Shown here: positions 22,294-31,582 of the stretch, piece by piece
How positions within the stretch are numbered: the stretch's first letter is position 1
Layout of the letters: every line of letters starts with the position of its first letter
Origin: Zancudomyces culisetae
Taxonomy: Eukaryota; Kickxellomycota; Harpellomycetes; Harpellales; Legeriomycetaceae
NCBI GenBank assembly: GCA_001969505.1
Contig: LSSK01000103.1
Span: 1 to 31,582, forward strand
DNA: 31,582 nucleotides
Direction: 5' to 3'
Program-made: the position numbers and the translations under genes
The notes under the pieces: model-generated
What the model saw: the letters and a program-made list of their open reading frames with translations, nothing else
The model's database searches: none
What the model was told of the DNA's origin: nothing

Positions 22294-22900
22294 TCAGCTG
22301 TTACATACAGAAACCTTGGAATGTTTATATATATTTTTTACTTCACTTGGCCAGCATTACTTGTTTGATCCAATTTTTACTCTAGCATTGTGAGGAGTTA
22401 GGGGTAGATGATGTGCTTTTTGGTATTTTCTATTGGCATGTAATAAATGTACTTATAACTATGCCTTACTGCAGGGCACAAGATTAATGGTAGTATAATT
22501 GAAACTGGCGAGTTACTCCGCTCATGTCCATGGGATAAGTTTTGTTGAGGAGACTTCAAGCACTGAGGGTAGGTGTGAGTATCGTTCACTTTGGAATATT
22601 GTGGGCTGATTTTTTTTGATTGAATATGGCACAATGGTTTTGTTATGATCCAAGGTATTTTCGGGTATAAAAATAAAGAATTGGCATCAAATCTCGGACC
22701 TGTTTTTGCCAAAACATTTACTAATCCAATTTAGCATTTTTCTTTTGCAAAGTTAAACTGAAAATAAAGGGAAAGTAATAGAATCTGAAGCGCTATAGCT
22801 ATAGTCTACTTATACAACAAGACTCAATATTCCAAAGGCTGTTGTTTTAAAGAATTTAGACAGGTTAGACAGGAAGTTTCCAAGTAAGCTCTAAAAAAAA
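22294..22900. other. Gene-free spacer
   Basis: I see no supportable gene. A 104-codon minus-strand frame (22398-22712) starts only at TTG and has no recognisable features. The end carries the promoter of the ALKBH7-like gene, without a clear TATA box; CTATAG repeats lie near 22794-22804. Confidence 0.45.
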
Positions 22901-24248
22901 ATGATATTCAAAGGATTACCAGGGAGAATTTTTGGGATAAAAAGGGCGAATCTCGGTGCACAATTCTGCAGATATACAAGCCAAGGCGGTGGAAAGGTCA
23001 AAATAAGTGGGAATTCAGGCGAAGAATGTGTTGGTGAAATTGAAAATGAAAAACTGAAGAATATTGACAAAACCAAAGTGGGATTCTACTTGTATGATAA
23101 ATTAAACAGCAATGAACGAGCTAAAGCGGGAAATAATGACTCTGTAGTAAATGCGAATTCTGTAAAGGATGAAGAGAAACAAGGAAAAGAGATAAAAATA
23201 AAGTGTTCGAAGGAATGGTACGAATATTATGGAAGCGAGGCGGACAATATCAAAAAGAGGGTGGTACTGATTCCCAACTTTGTCACGCCAGAAGAACACG
23301 ATCTGTTAGTAAAGGGTTGCGAAAAGAAGTTGAAGAGGTATAACAGTGGAAGCACAACGCAGTACGGTCAGGAGCATTTTGACAAGCGAATAAGTTTGTA
23401 CCGTGAGTGTACAGTTTCGGATTGGCTGTGGGGAACACGGAGCCATTATTATAATAGAGTGGTGAGAACGATGGAATCTGAACAACAAGAGAAATATTTA
23501 TTGCTGCGACGTAAAAGCATCCGTGAAGCGGACGAGAAGATAGAAGGGATACTTAAACGGGTATATGATCTGTTTCCAGAAACCTGGTCATTTTTACCAC
23601 CGCACATACTAGGTAAAGTATCTATGTATTCTGATGTACTAATGAAGAAGTAGATAAAATGTTCAGAGTTAATTAGAGTTTGATGATGATTTTTCTATTG
23701 GGTATATAGATTTACATGCCGATGGGAATATATGGGCACACGTAGACAATTATAATGTAAGTATCATGTAGGCGATGAATAGCAATCTCACCTGACAGAG
23801 GGTTATTTCGCAGAAAGATAGTACCATAGAATTGTAAACGATAATAGAATATTAAAAAAAAACTGGGATAATGATAAATAAATAGTATTCAGGATTATAT
23901 GTTGGAGGTTTAAGTTTGCTTGGGAGGAGTATCAACACGTTTAGGAAGGTGGACAATCCTAAAGTCAGGGCGGATGTATATTTGGAGCCTGGCAGTTTGT
24001 ACTTTTTCAGGTAAGTAGTAAAACTATTAGAGAATTACACGTCAAGAGTATAGATATTCGTTGCCTTGTTAATGGTAAAGATGAAAAAATCACAACTACC
24101 ACAATTTACGCATATTAGTCATGAATTGAGATACGATTTTACCCATGAAATAACCAAACTTGAGGATCAGAGAGTGTGGAATGGTGAATATGTCCCAAGA
24201 GAGCGCAGAATTTCGATAATGTTCAGGGTAACTCGAAAGAAAATATAA
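22901..24248 (+). CDS. ALKBH7: ALKBH7-like Fe(II)/2-oxoglutarate dioxygenase
   Basis: Exons 22901-23612, 23710-23756, 23886-24010 and 24119-24248 give 337 aa. All introns are GT-AG and in phase; intron 1 has TACTAAT at 23637-23643. The iron ligands are present: H248 and D250 in HADGNIWAHVDNY, and the distal H304 in LRYDFTHEI. The 2-oxoglutarate-binding arginine side is conserved as PRERRISIMFR. The segments GGLSLLGRS and LEPGSLYFF match human ALKBH7, a mitochondrial protein. The first ~28 residues are basic and acid-free (MIFKGLPGRIFGIKRANLG), fitting a mitochondrial leader, and a Lys/Glu/Asn-rich stretch of ~70 residues follows. The protein is therefore longer than the human one (221 aa). 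The substrate is unknown; the family may modify protein or tRNA rather than repair DNA. Confidence 0.88.
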
Positions 24249-24445
24249 TATAATGTAGTATAATATAAATATAAATATAAATATAAACAAACTACTGATT
24301 CTAAATGATATTTTAGCAGGAATAATCATTTACAAACTGCCCTGCTTGAAATAATTTAAAAACACAACCAAAAAAAACAATAACGTATTTTCAACTAACA
24401 AAAAGAAACAAATATATAAACAAACAAATAGGATGTAAATGAAAA
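24249..24445. repeat. Short spacer with ATAAAT tandem repeat
   Basis: About four ATAAAT units lie at roughly 24264-24288 in the spacer between the convergent ALKBH7-like and Prp2 genes. Confidence 0.6.
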
Positions 24446-27400
24446 TCAGGTGAACTTGACTTCGTTTGGAGAGTATAAATGAGGAGCCAGCTCAGTCAGC
24501 CAGTTGGGATTGATTTCGATCAGTTGACGCATGTATTCCTTTGTGGTTAAAACCAGTTCGTAATAAACAACGAATTTGGGGAGTGAATGGGGATCTTCTT
24601 TTGCAGAGAATAAGCAGCTAGAGGGGTGGATATAGATGGTGTTGTTTTTTTTGACTGTGGAGTAGGAAGCGTTTGATTTGTTAAGCTTTGCAGCGTTGTA
24701 AAAGAATCCAGCAGTGAGAGCCTTTCTAAGGCTTTCATTTAGATCAGCAGTGAGAGATGAACTATTTTGGACGTTATTTGTATCATTTTCGTCGTTTTGG
24801 TTTGTAGAAAGATTGATTTCAACACGTTCCATCAAAGAAACAATTTGATCGCGGGTGTCTCTAGCTCTGTTTAATGAGCGGTACTGCAAATAGTTTTCAA
24901 GGCAAAACTGAAGTGAGTATCCACTGTCCACAAACGCATTCCATATATTCAATAAAGTCAGATGGTCGCCTTTTGAATCATGGAAGGTTGCGTGTAGCTG
25001 GTCAACAACAAGTTTCTTCTCTTTTGGTCTGTAAAACACAGATCCAGAAACACTCAGCATTGCAATTACTGAAGCCATTTCGTTTGGACAGTTAAATTGC
25101 TCTGATGCAATGATGGCTCGCGCCATCATCGGATCCATCGGAAATTCAGCCATTCGACGGCCCAATTTAGTGAGCATACCCTTTTCATTGAGAGCACCAA
25201 GAGCATACAATTGTTCAAGTGATAGCTTCAACAGCTCAGGTGATGGTTTGTCCATAAAGTCAAATTGAATCAAGTTGTGTATGCCCAAACACTTCAAAAG
25301 CAAAACAACACTGCTAAGGTTAACTCGGAGAATCTCTGGAGATGTGCTGTCTTCTAACTCGTTTAGGTATGAGTGTTGGGTATACAATCTGAAGCACTTG
25401 CCAGGCCCCACACGCCCAGCTCTGCCGGCTCGCTGATTTGCTGATGCTCGGGAAACCGGGACTACTTGTAGAGACTCGACACCACTTCGGGGATTGTAAA
25501 TGTTTTGTTTACAGAAACCAGGGTCGATTACATATACTACACCATCGATAGTTATGGAAGTCTCGGCTATGTTTGTAGCCAAAATCACTTTTCGACTGTT
25601 CTCAGGCGTAGGTTCAAAAATTTTGGCTTGCAAGTCCGATGGCAGGTTGGCATATATGGGACAAATCAGCAGCTCTTTGATTTTGCTTCCAAGTGCCCGA
25701 CATGCGGCTACCAGCCCTTCTTGAGCTGCTTCAATTTCTTCTTGGCCAGTCAAAAATACCAAAATATCACCTTTTGGTTGAGAAACATGTATTTGAAGTA
25801 CAGTGGTTACAGCCGCAGTCAGATAATTCGCTTCTGGAGCCTTTGTGTTGTATATATCTACAGGATACGGTCTGCCAGGAATCTTGAAAATGGGAGCATC
25901 GTCAAAGTACTTACTGAATTTCTGGGCATCCATGGTAGCACTAGAAATCAAAATCTTAAGGTCGTCACGGAACCGAGCAATGTCCTTAATTAGTGAAAAG
26001 AGAATGTCGGTATGTAGCGTCCGCTCGTGTGCCTCATCAATCATTATGCATGAGTATGTTGATAGATCTGGCTCCGTCATAAATTCGCGCAGTAGCATTC
26101 CGTCTGTCATGTACTTGATCTTGGTTCTGTCTGAGCTACAGTCTTCAAATCGAATCGAGTATCCGACTTCATGGCCCAGTTTGGTCCCGGTTTCCTCTGC
26201 TACACGTGCCGCTACGCTCATTGCCGCAACTCTTCTGGGCTGTGTACACCCAACTCGCTTGCCGTCCTTGGTATATCCAGCCTCATGTAGATACTGCGGA
26301 AGCTGTGTTGTTTTGCCTGACCCTGTTTCTCCAACTATTATTAGTGTTTGGAACCTGTCTATAGCATCTAGTAGCTCGCTGCGGTACTTGAAGACCGGCA
26401 ATGACTCACGGACCTGCTTTATACTTTGTGCCTTTCGCTCTATTTCATCCAGCTGCTTGTTTCTTTCGGTTTTCTCCTCTTCGTTAAACAGCGTTTCCTC
26501 CATTACAAAATCTATGGCCTCCGTGTCCAGAATATACTCATACTCCTTCTCTTCCTCCTCGTCTTTTTCCTTCACCTTTTCCCGTCGCAATTCACTACCT
26601 TTATCTTTGGATTTGGCCTTGATCCCTGCACTCTTTTCTACCTGTTGTTTTTCCCAAATTTCCTGCTCAGTCATCCCAACAGCCCCTTCAGGTTCTATAT
26701 ATCTTTGATATAGTGCCTGCTCTTTTTTCTGCTTGTCTATCTTGCCTTTTTCGGTAATATAATCTTCTGGCATCTCATACCCCTCATATTTGTTGCTAAG
26801 TTGCTTTCGTTCGGTTGCCAACCGCAGCAGATTCTTTTTATATTCCAACTCCTTTATTTCCTTATCTTTTAGTCTTTCGTTACTAAACAAGTACTCCTCT
26901 TCTTGTATTTCTCTTCTTAGCAGCTCCAACTGCTGCTCTTCACGAACACCCAAATATCTTTGTCTAGCTTTAAGTCTTAGTTCTGGTACCATTTCTCTTC
27001 GTTTTTCTGTATCATTCAGCAGCTTTTTCCGCTCTTTCAACTCTTTTGTTGCCGTATCTTCCACTATTTTCTTTGTTCCCTTTTCGTCTCTTTCTTTTAA
27101 TCTTTGTTCAAATTCCTCTCTTTCCTTTAAATCCCTTTTTTCTTTCTCCTCTTCTCCTTCCTCTCCTACATCTTCCTCGCCACTCTTTCCCTCTTTCCCT
27201 CGTCCTTTCATACCTTCTCTATGCCCTTTTCGCAATCGCTTAATTTCTTCTATCCTTTGCCTCTCATCTTCGGAATCATCTTCTAAATCCTCCAAAATAT
27301 CCTTTTTCCTTTTTCCTTTTACTGCTATCTGTGTACTCTTGCCTATCGAATCTAGTTTGGGGGGCTTTTCTTGTGATTTTTGTTCTGTTTTATCCCCGTC

Positions 27401-27852
27401 GTAGCCCTCTAACTCCACCTTTCTTTCTTTAGCTTTATTTACACTTTCGCGTGACTTTTCAACCTTGTCAGTTTTCTATAGTTTTTTTAAATCAAATTTT
27501 AAATATTTTTTAGGCATACTACCCAGTTAGTTAATATGGAAAGTTTCAAATATCACAGAAATGCACTTACTCTTTTGGGATTAGCCATAGAATAGAGCTG
27601 TTTTACAAAGCCATCCTCGTTTTTGAATACCTCTATATTCCCGAGCTTCTTGGCAAGAACCTCCTCGCTTTCTGCCGATTTGGCTATTTAATAAATCCAA
27701 TATCATTATTCATTTATCCTCACTAAAAGATTCAAGCAATACATGGAATGTATGTTAATTTTACCTAGTGACAAGACATATTCTACTATTTCTTGTGAAC
27801 TGACTCCCGTTATGTCAATTATCTTGTCTGATATCCATTGTTTCAAACTCAT
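24446..27852 (-). CDS. PRP2: Spliceosomal DEAH-box ATPase Prp2 (DHX16)
   Basis: Exons 27852-27765, 27683-27571 and 27475-24446 (minus strand) give 1076 aa, close to human DHX16 (1041). The large exon lacks its own start, and the two small 5' exons join it in phase. They begin MSLKQWISDKIIDITG, a PWI-like segment typical of DHX16. Residues ~110-400 are Lys/Glu-rich. The core has motif I GETGSGKT (449-456), Ia TQPRRVAA, II DEAH (547-550), III SAT (579-581), V TNIAETSITIDG (from 701) and VI QRAGRAGRVG (748-757). Winged-helix, HA2 and OB parts follow, ending PSCLFSAKEDP and YMRQLIEINPNWL. Prp2 remodels the activated spliceosome before the first transesterification. The paralogues Prp16, Prp22 and Prp43 are less likely given the N-terminus. 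Confidence 0.93.
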
Positions 27853-28127
27853 TCTCGCTCCCCTTTGTTATATTCGCTCAGGCTTCTATCCTGCTTTTCG
27901 CGCTTTTTTTTCTCTTGGCTTGTACACAAATTTAAAAGTAATTAACTGAAAGAATAAAATAAACCAAAGAAAATAATTTACATATTCGCGATATTTATAT
28001 TTCTTCAAAAAAAAATATTGATTCTTGATTTAATTAACAAGATATAACCAAATGCATTGTTAAATCACAAAAATCCTTTCGGAATACAACAGTAAAAACC
28101 ACCCATAAAAGCTACATTTACAACACA

Positions 28128-28424
28128 ATGGTAATGAAATTTGATAGAAAGTATCTATTCTTCGTATCAAGGTAATTTAACTTTTTGAATTTTTATTTTT
28201 ATTTTCTACCAAAACTTTATTACTAGTATTCGTGTTTTGACGAATATTATGCCTACTATAAATCAATCTGCTCATATTTTAGGAAATGGGATATATTCAT
28301 CGGAATCACTGGCGGTGCAATAGGGTATTTTGCTAGCGAAAAAAGTCAAATCGAAAAGAGTAAAATTGGCAGTGGCGAAAAACCACAACCCACCTTGTTT
28401 GAATTGATCAAGGGAGAAATCTAA
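28128..28424 (+). CDS. Small single-span membrane protein (Nce101-like)
   Basis: Exons 28128-28171 and 28283-28424 give 61 aa. The intron is GTAATT to TTTTAG with a TACTATAA-like branch site, and joins in phase. It is too short to be found without splicing. The sequence starts MVMKFDRKYLFFVSRK, has one hydrophobic span (WDIFIGITGGAIGYFA), then a charged linker and TLFELIKGEI. Layout and the ...R..D.FIG....Y...E...TL.EL pattern recall fungal Nce101, a small protein linked to non-classical export, but similarity over so few residues is weak. It is divergent from PRP2, 275 bp apart, and may share its promoter. Confidence 0.6.
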
Positions 28425-28714
28425 CTTTTTGGCGCCTCACAAGCAAAAGATAAAAATAAATGGAAAAAAAAAAGCTCATACTTTCAATTCTCGTCTTTGC
28501 TCACGTACCCATCTGTACCAACGATTGACTTTATGCAAATAGACATATACATCTCACTTGTAGCTATAAACAACCTTTATTAATCGAAATAAATACAACT
28601 TTAAGAGTACATGAGCATTGAACTTTACAAGGTTTTGAATTCTATTTTGTTTATCTCGCTGAACAGAATATAAAAATGGACGGAGAACAGGTACCACCAT
28701 ACCTTGGAGCAGTG

Positions 28715-30567
28715 TTAGCTGTTTTTCAGCAGTTCCTTTTTGTGGTTTAACTCTGCAAGTAGCTTTTGAACAGCCTCTTCAAATCTCTTTTTAATGATGG
28801 GGTTGGGTGCTGAGTTCAGCTCAACCTTCTTGCGCTTGATTGTGGTTTCAAGGTTATTTATTTCTTCAATCAAAAGCTCTTGTTGTATTTTCTGTTCGCT
28901 CTTTCCTTCATCATCCTCATCCTCATCGTCCTCGTCCTCGTCCTCATCCTCATCCTCGTCTTCTTCTTCGTCTTCCTCTTCCTCTTCATCCTCCTCTCCC
29001 TCACCTTCACCACTACCTTCACCCTCCTCCTCCTCCTCCTCCTCCTCTCCATCACCTTCTTCGGGCTCATTGCTTGAGTATTTTTGACTATTCTGCGGAC
29101 TTGTACCCACATCTTCAAATTCTTCATTTTCGGCATCAGGCTCGATCTCCTCGGTTTTCGATTCCAAACCACCGTCTTCTTTTTCCTGATCATTAATGTC
29201 TTCTTCCAATTCCTCCAGTCCTCTTCTTAACTCTGCAGCCAAATCCTCATCATAGTCCTCCATAGAAACCATACTCTCCTGGTATTCACCAGCTTCGCTT
29301 AATGGTTCCTTCGTGCTAGCACGTTGACGCTCCTTCATATTTTCCATCTGCATTATTCCATATTCATTTGTCTTGGTATCAATGTCTTGTAATTCTATTT
29401 ATACACAAACCCGTTTGTCATTATCCTTTTCGCTTTTTTTTCTCCCTGGCCAACATTGTTGGTTTAATATTCACGTACTAATACATAAATATGTGCACAA
29501 ATAATTACCATAACTAACTGATACAGCCTTCAAATCTTCTTCCAATAATCGTAAAACTTCATTTTCAATATAATTCAGCTTTGCATGTGATAGCCGTGAC
29601 CTGAAGCGATACTTGGATACTCCTTTAAGCGGTGCTGCAATCCCATCCTCAATTACAATATCTTTTTTTTGTATCTGCTCGTTATTTTTGAATGCTTCCG
29701 CTGTTGGATCTAAAATCAAGTCCTCGACTAATAGCATCTAGTATACATACATTTATTGATCTGTTAAAAGCTGTGTTTTCTCTTTCATTTTCTACACACT
29801 CTTGCAAAATAAAAAGGGTAGTTTGTACCCAAACTATGTTTAGAAAACCGCCAAACTCTGGCGAGTTTGTGTTGCTTACCTGTGATATATCTGCCACCTT
29901 AAGAATCTGTCTTTTATCCACCGTTCTGTAAGACTCGGTTATAGTGGGCAGATCAACAAGCCTTGCCTTGTAGCATTTGTCATCAAATCTGAATATCGCC
30001 CTTCTATTACCTACACATGTTAGCAAGTTTAGATTGTAGTATGTATTTCAATTTACTGGAAAGTGCTAGAATATTCTTAAACGCAAAATCACAATACTTA
30101 CTTTTAAATGTAATATCTATTCTTTCATTAACCTCCCTAGCATCGACAATCTTTTTAACCTCTTCACTTATCTCCTCTGGGACTCTTACAATAAACTGAT
30201 CCTCAAAGTAATAATCGGGAGAATCTGAATCACTCAATTCATCATACCATCCACTTGTCTTAGTTCCGGTAAGATTGCCATTATCCCCAAGCTTTAGTTT
30301 TAAATTCCTAGGTTTAAAGCTGGTTATTGGCAAATTGTGTTTGTATCCTTTTCTTTTTCCTCTCTTTTTCCGAGTCTTTGGGGTTTCCGGCTGTGCTGTT
30401 GATAGAGCTGGTGGTTTGGGTCTTCTAAAGGTTTCCGATTTATTCCCAATAACTACGTGTACCTCGTTATAGTTTTTAGGTTCGGGAACCTTAAATTTTA
30501 GTTTTATTTTTGGTGCCTTTATGACTTTTGGCTCGGTGATGGATTCAATTTTGTTTTCGGGCTCCAT
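28715..30567 (-). CDS. TAF7: TFIID subunit TAF7
   Basis: Exons 30567-30102, 30010-29880, 29737-29509 and 29394-28715 (minus strand) give 501 aa. Introns of 91, 142 and 114 nt are all GT-AG and in phase. The TAFII55 N-terminal domain runs from about 119 to 280. It has FEDQFIVRVPEE, then RRAIFRFDDKCYKARLVDLP and YRTVDKRQILKVADISQ (together the family hallmark of a beta strand, AKLVDLP and a DISQM-like end). APLKGVSKYRFRSRL follows, equivalent to the PPLKNVRKRRFR of other TAF7s. The N-terminal 118 residues are basic and low-complexity. A pure Glu/Asp tract lies at about 390-436, followed by a C-terminal coiled coil (IEEINNLETTIKRKK) also seen in other TAF7s. The protein works within TFIID at RNA polymerase II promoters; human TAF7 restrains TAF1 acetylation. 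Confidence 0.92.
28916..29050 (-). repeat. Glu/Asp-coding GAG/GAC repeat in TAF7
   Basis: Near-pure GAN-codon repeats (GAG, GAC, GAA, GAT on the coding strand) encode the acidic tract. Codons are mixed, which limits slippage, but the tract is still likely to vary in length. Confidence 0.75.
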
Positions 30568-31222
30568 CCTTTATTCGATTTGCGAATTAGGATTTTGAAT
30601 GCCTGTTTTCTTTTTCTATATGTATCTTTGTCTTGTCCTACAGTTCAATGTAAATTTGAATAGTACAATTGCCGACTATCTCGAGACTAGCCGCGTTTAG
30701 AAACAGTTTATATATGTTTATTTACCTATGAATATTACTAGTCTATTCAGTTTGCTACAATATGCAAAAGCAAAAAACAAAAAGCAAAAATATTTTTTTT
30801 AGGCGAATGTACTGGTTCGTGTAAAAACGGATCAAAATTGCCATAAAATCACCAAGGCGCAGAATTGGCGTGTAATTTTCTTTGCACCATTCGCAAAAGG
30901 ATTTATAGATGACTAGCCGGTTCCAGGCCATCCAAGGTAGCTGAGATAGAAGAATCGATATACCTGTGAAAATAGAACGTGTTTGTTTATAGCTGTCGAC
31001 AAGTGACAACTAACCCTAAAGCACTCGTTTGACCAAGCACACAGCCTCCTTTACCTATCCTCTCTCCATATTTAGCCGTGAGATAAAAAGTAACAAAATG
31101 AAATTGAAGTATTTTATTGCGAGAGCATTGAAAAATGATACAATAGCAACAACAACAAAAAAAAAGACGAAGGCAGAGCAACGAGCTAAAGTCAAAATAT
31201 ATGTAGAAATGGGTGGACAGAT
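30568..31222. other. Spacer with a possible small minus-strand gene fragment
   Basis: On the minus strand, a piece ending at 31055 and a piece 30963-30755 can be joined in phase across a GT-AG gap of 91 nt. This gives GERIGISILLSQLPWMAW and a further ~50 residues with plausible composition. No in-frame ATG or upstream acceptor was found, so I do not call a gene. A plus-strand frame at 31098-31226 (42 aa, Lys-rich) overlaps the 3' end of the second ILV6 gene and looks accidental. Confidence 0.25.
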
Positions 31223-31582
31223 TTAGCTTGGTGGTAGGTGGGAAAGATCTGGAACCTCACCCACTGCCTCTTCAGGAAGTTCTTGTTCGGCTTCGGCAGA
31301 GGACCCTAATTCTCCAGGTGCACGTGCAAGGCTAGATCTTGTCATGACCATGGTGCCACCACGTACAGCTTCCAAAATACCAAATGGTCTAATCAATTCC
31401 AGGAAGGCATCGAGTCGGGTAATTTTTGCAAACATTTCTATTACTATGCTATCAGCGCCTACATCTGCGACTCGTGCTTCAAATAGATCAGCCAGAATTT
31501 TTATTGCCTTTAGTCTTTCTTGTGCATTAACAAACTGTTCAGCCATGGCCTCAGCTCGTCTCGCTGGATCCATATCTTTGGC
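31223..31582 (-). CDS. Second acetolactate synthase small subunit (partial, C-terminal)
   Basis: The C-terminal 119 residues of a second ILV6-type protein; the gene continues beyond the right edge, frame open to base 31582. The first visible residues are AKDMDPARRAEAM, so the internal Met at 31573 is unlikely to be the start. The small-subunit C-terminal domain is clear: RVADVGADSIVIEM and RPFGILEAVRGGTMVM. It ends VPDLSHLPPS, the same last eight residues as ILV6 at 10792-11742. Over a gap-free stretch of 62 residues I count about 30 identities, so this is an old paralogue rather than a recent duplicate. It is Ala/Glu/Arg-richer than the first copy. The ACT domain is not visible, so intactness cannot be judged. 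Confidence 0.85.
   Translation of the reverse strand, partial: AKDMDPARRAEAMAEQFVNAQERLKAIKILADLFEARVADVGADSIVIEMFAKITRLDAFLELIRPFGILEAVRGGTMVMTRSSLARAPGELGSSAEAEQELPEEAVGEVPDLSHLPPS

Noticed and set aside
27419-27475. GTG at 27418 as the start of Prp2
   Set aside because: The frame continues upstream to a splice acceptor, and two small exons restore an ATG and a PWI-like N-terminus.
1-31582. Mobile elements, CRISPR arrays or viral insertions
   Set aside because: No transposase or reverse-transcriptase motifs, no terminal repeats with target duplications and no spaced repeats were seen; the repeats present are simple microsatellites.

Overview
The window looks like nuclear DNA of an AT-rich, intron-containing fungus. 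The reasons are nuclear-encoded acetolactate synthase with a mitochondrial leader, short GT-AG introns (about 70-170 nt, some with TACTAAT-type branch sites), TATA boxes close to start codons, and fungal-type gene content. Centrin, an ALKBH7-like dioxygenase and a possible augmin subunit argue against a budding yeast. I cannot name the lineage from sequence alone.

Layout. 552-3141 (+) is a two-exon, very low-complexity RGG/His-Pro/Gln protein. It is convergent with 3364-5403 (-), the acetolactate synthase catalytic subunit ILV2; a compound microsatellite fills the gap. A gene-poor 3.8 kb follows. Then come a membrane-anchored HotDog thioesterase (9287-10006, +) and the acetolactate synthase regulatory subunit ILV6 (10792-11742, +). 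After another gene-poor 3.3 kb there is a tandem-CCCH zinc-finger protein (15050-17132, +).

On the minus strand, 17559-20950 holds a 16-exon coiled-coil gene that appears only when the exons are spliced together; its C-terminus recalls augmin subunit HAUS5. It is divergent from a three-exon centrin gene (21570-22293, +). Next are a four-exon ALKBH7-like dioxygenase (22901-24248, +), the spliceosomal DEAH ATPase Prp2/DHX16 (24446-27852, -), a tiny split gene for a single-span membrane protein (28128-28424, +) and the TFIID subunit TAF7 (28715-30567, -). The right edge cuts into a second, distinct ILV6-type gene (31223-31582, -).

Functional themes. The catalytic subunit and two regulatory-subunit genes of the first branched-chain amino acid enzyme lie within about 28 kb. 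A centrin shares a promoter region with a candidate spindle protein. Several genes are informational (Prp2, TAF7, CCCH protein, RGG protein). The most useful observations are the reconstructed 16-exon gene, the linked ILV2/ILV6/second ILV6 arrangement, and a threonine in ILV2 where fungal and plant enzymes normally have the proline that governs sulfonylurea sensitivity.
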